Assembly: GCA_019915135.1 (NCBI GenBank)
Contig: JAHLMK010000014.1
Coordinates: forward strand, 248,001 to 312,000
Reading direction: 5' to 3'
Length of the DNA: 64,000 bases
DNA from: Strobilurus pachycystidiatus
Lineage: Eukaryota > Basidiomycota > Agaricomycetes > Agaricales > Physalacriaceae
Within the stretch, counting starts at the first letter, position 1. Every line of letters starts with the position of its first letter. The position numbers were made by a program, and so were the translations under genes. This document shows, piece after piece, positions 63,815-64,000 of the stretch. Below the pieces are notes generated by a model that saw only the letters and a list, made by a program, of their open reading frames with translations, made no database searches and had not been told where the DNA came from.

Positions 63815-64000
63815 TCATCTAGAGGCACCAACGGCCTCGTCGTCTTCAGTACGGCCTGAAGGTGTCCTGGAAGTATGACACGCTGCAGCAACTGAGTTAT
63901 GGTATGAGGACATATCGGATGTCGGAATCTTCTTCTTCTGAGGTTGCACCGCTGCCTTTCCAATAACGGATTTGGTCGAAGCTCTCTGCTGCATCGACGT
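63815..64000 (-). CDS. C-terminal end of an unrecognised gene
   Basis: Minus-strand open frame entering from beyond the window and stopping at 63815. The readable end is hydrophilic (QQRASTKSVIGKAAVQPQKK, then TPSGRTEDDEAVGASR). Composition looks like a disordered C-terminal tail. No family assignment possible. Confidence 0.3.
   Translation of the reverse strand, partial: TSMQQRASTKSVIGKAAVQPQKKKIPTSDMSSYHNSVAAACHTSRTPSGRTEDDEAVGASR

Overview
The window looks like nuclear DNA of a filamentous basidiomycete (Agaricomycetes, most like Polyporales and relatives). The evidence is intron-dense genes with introns of about 45-60 bp and canonical GT-AG ends, closely spaced genes on both strands, and families typical of these fungi: DUF6534 membrane proteins, degenerate kinase-like proteins, ELEREIF/IEPLLY-type F-box-like proteins, CsbD-like stress proteins, a DUF3494 ice-binding protein, fungal M28 aminopeptidases and an AAA-ATPase-like protein. 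No prokaryotic, viral or organellar segment was recognised, and no tRNA or rRNA gene was found by eye.

Layout. 0-13.4 kb is an accessory, decaying region. It holds a partial kinase-like gene, a tandem pair of CsbD-like genes with a small secreted peptide gene between them, a low-complexity ORF, a truncated gene of a basidiomycete HPDG-type family, and a broken ER Hsp70 (Lhs1/HYOU1) gene. Two dispersed repeat families, here called R1 and R2, sit at the truncated gene ends. 13.8-23.6 kb is a duplicated block: a four-helix membrane protein, an alpha/beta hydrolase, an SDR and two divergently transcribed M28 aminopeptidases, with leftover pieces of the membrane-protein, M28 and hydrolase genes scattered between the intact copies. 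23.7-30.6 kb holds three well-formed genes: a 976-residue orphan, an AAA-ATPase-like protein and a MYND-finger protein.

30.6-57 kb is organised around two ABCC (MRP-type) ABC transporter genes in inverted orientation, about 6.3 kb each and about 12 kb apart. Between them lie a Fusaric-acid-resistance/aromatic-acid-exporter-like transporter, two decayed F-box-like genes and an ice-binding protein. Two short non-autonomous DNA transposons with terminal inverted repeats and matching 8-bp target duplications lie next to this island. 57-62.4 kb carries a cytochrome P450 and a DUF6534 membrane protein. The remainder is a third R1 copy and the end of a gene leaving the window.

How the genes relate. 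The two ABCC pumps, the FUSC-type exporter and the P450 would make a plausible detoxification or efflux neighbourhood, but nothing in the sequence shows co-regulation. The best-supported evolutionary signals are the inverted ABCC duplication with a mosaic identity pattern that suggests gene conversion, the reciprocal retention of genes from a tail-to-tail duplicated pair, and the decay of Lhs1 next to dispersed repeats. Exon boundaries come from reading-frame continuity and splice consensus by eye, not from transcripts.
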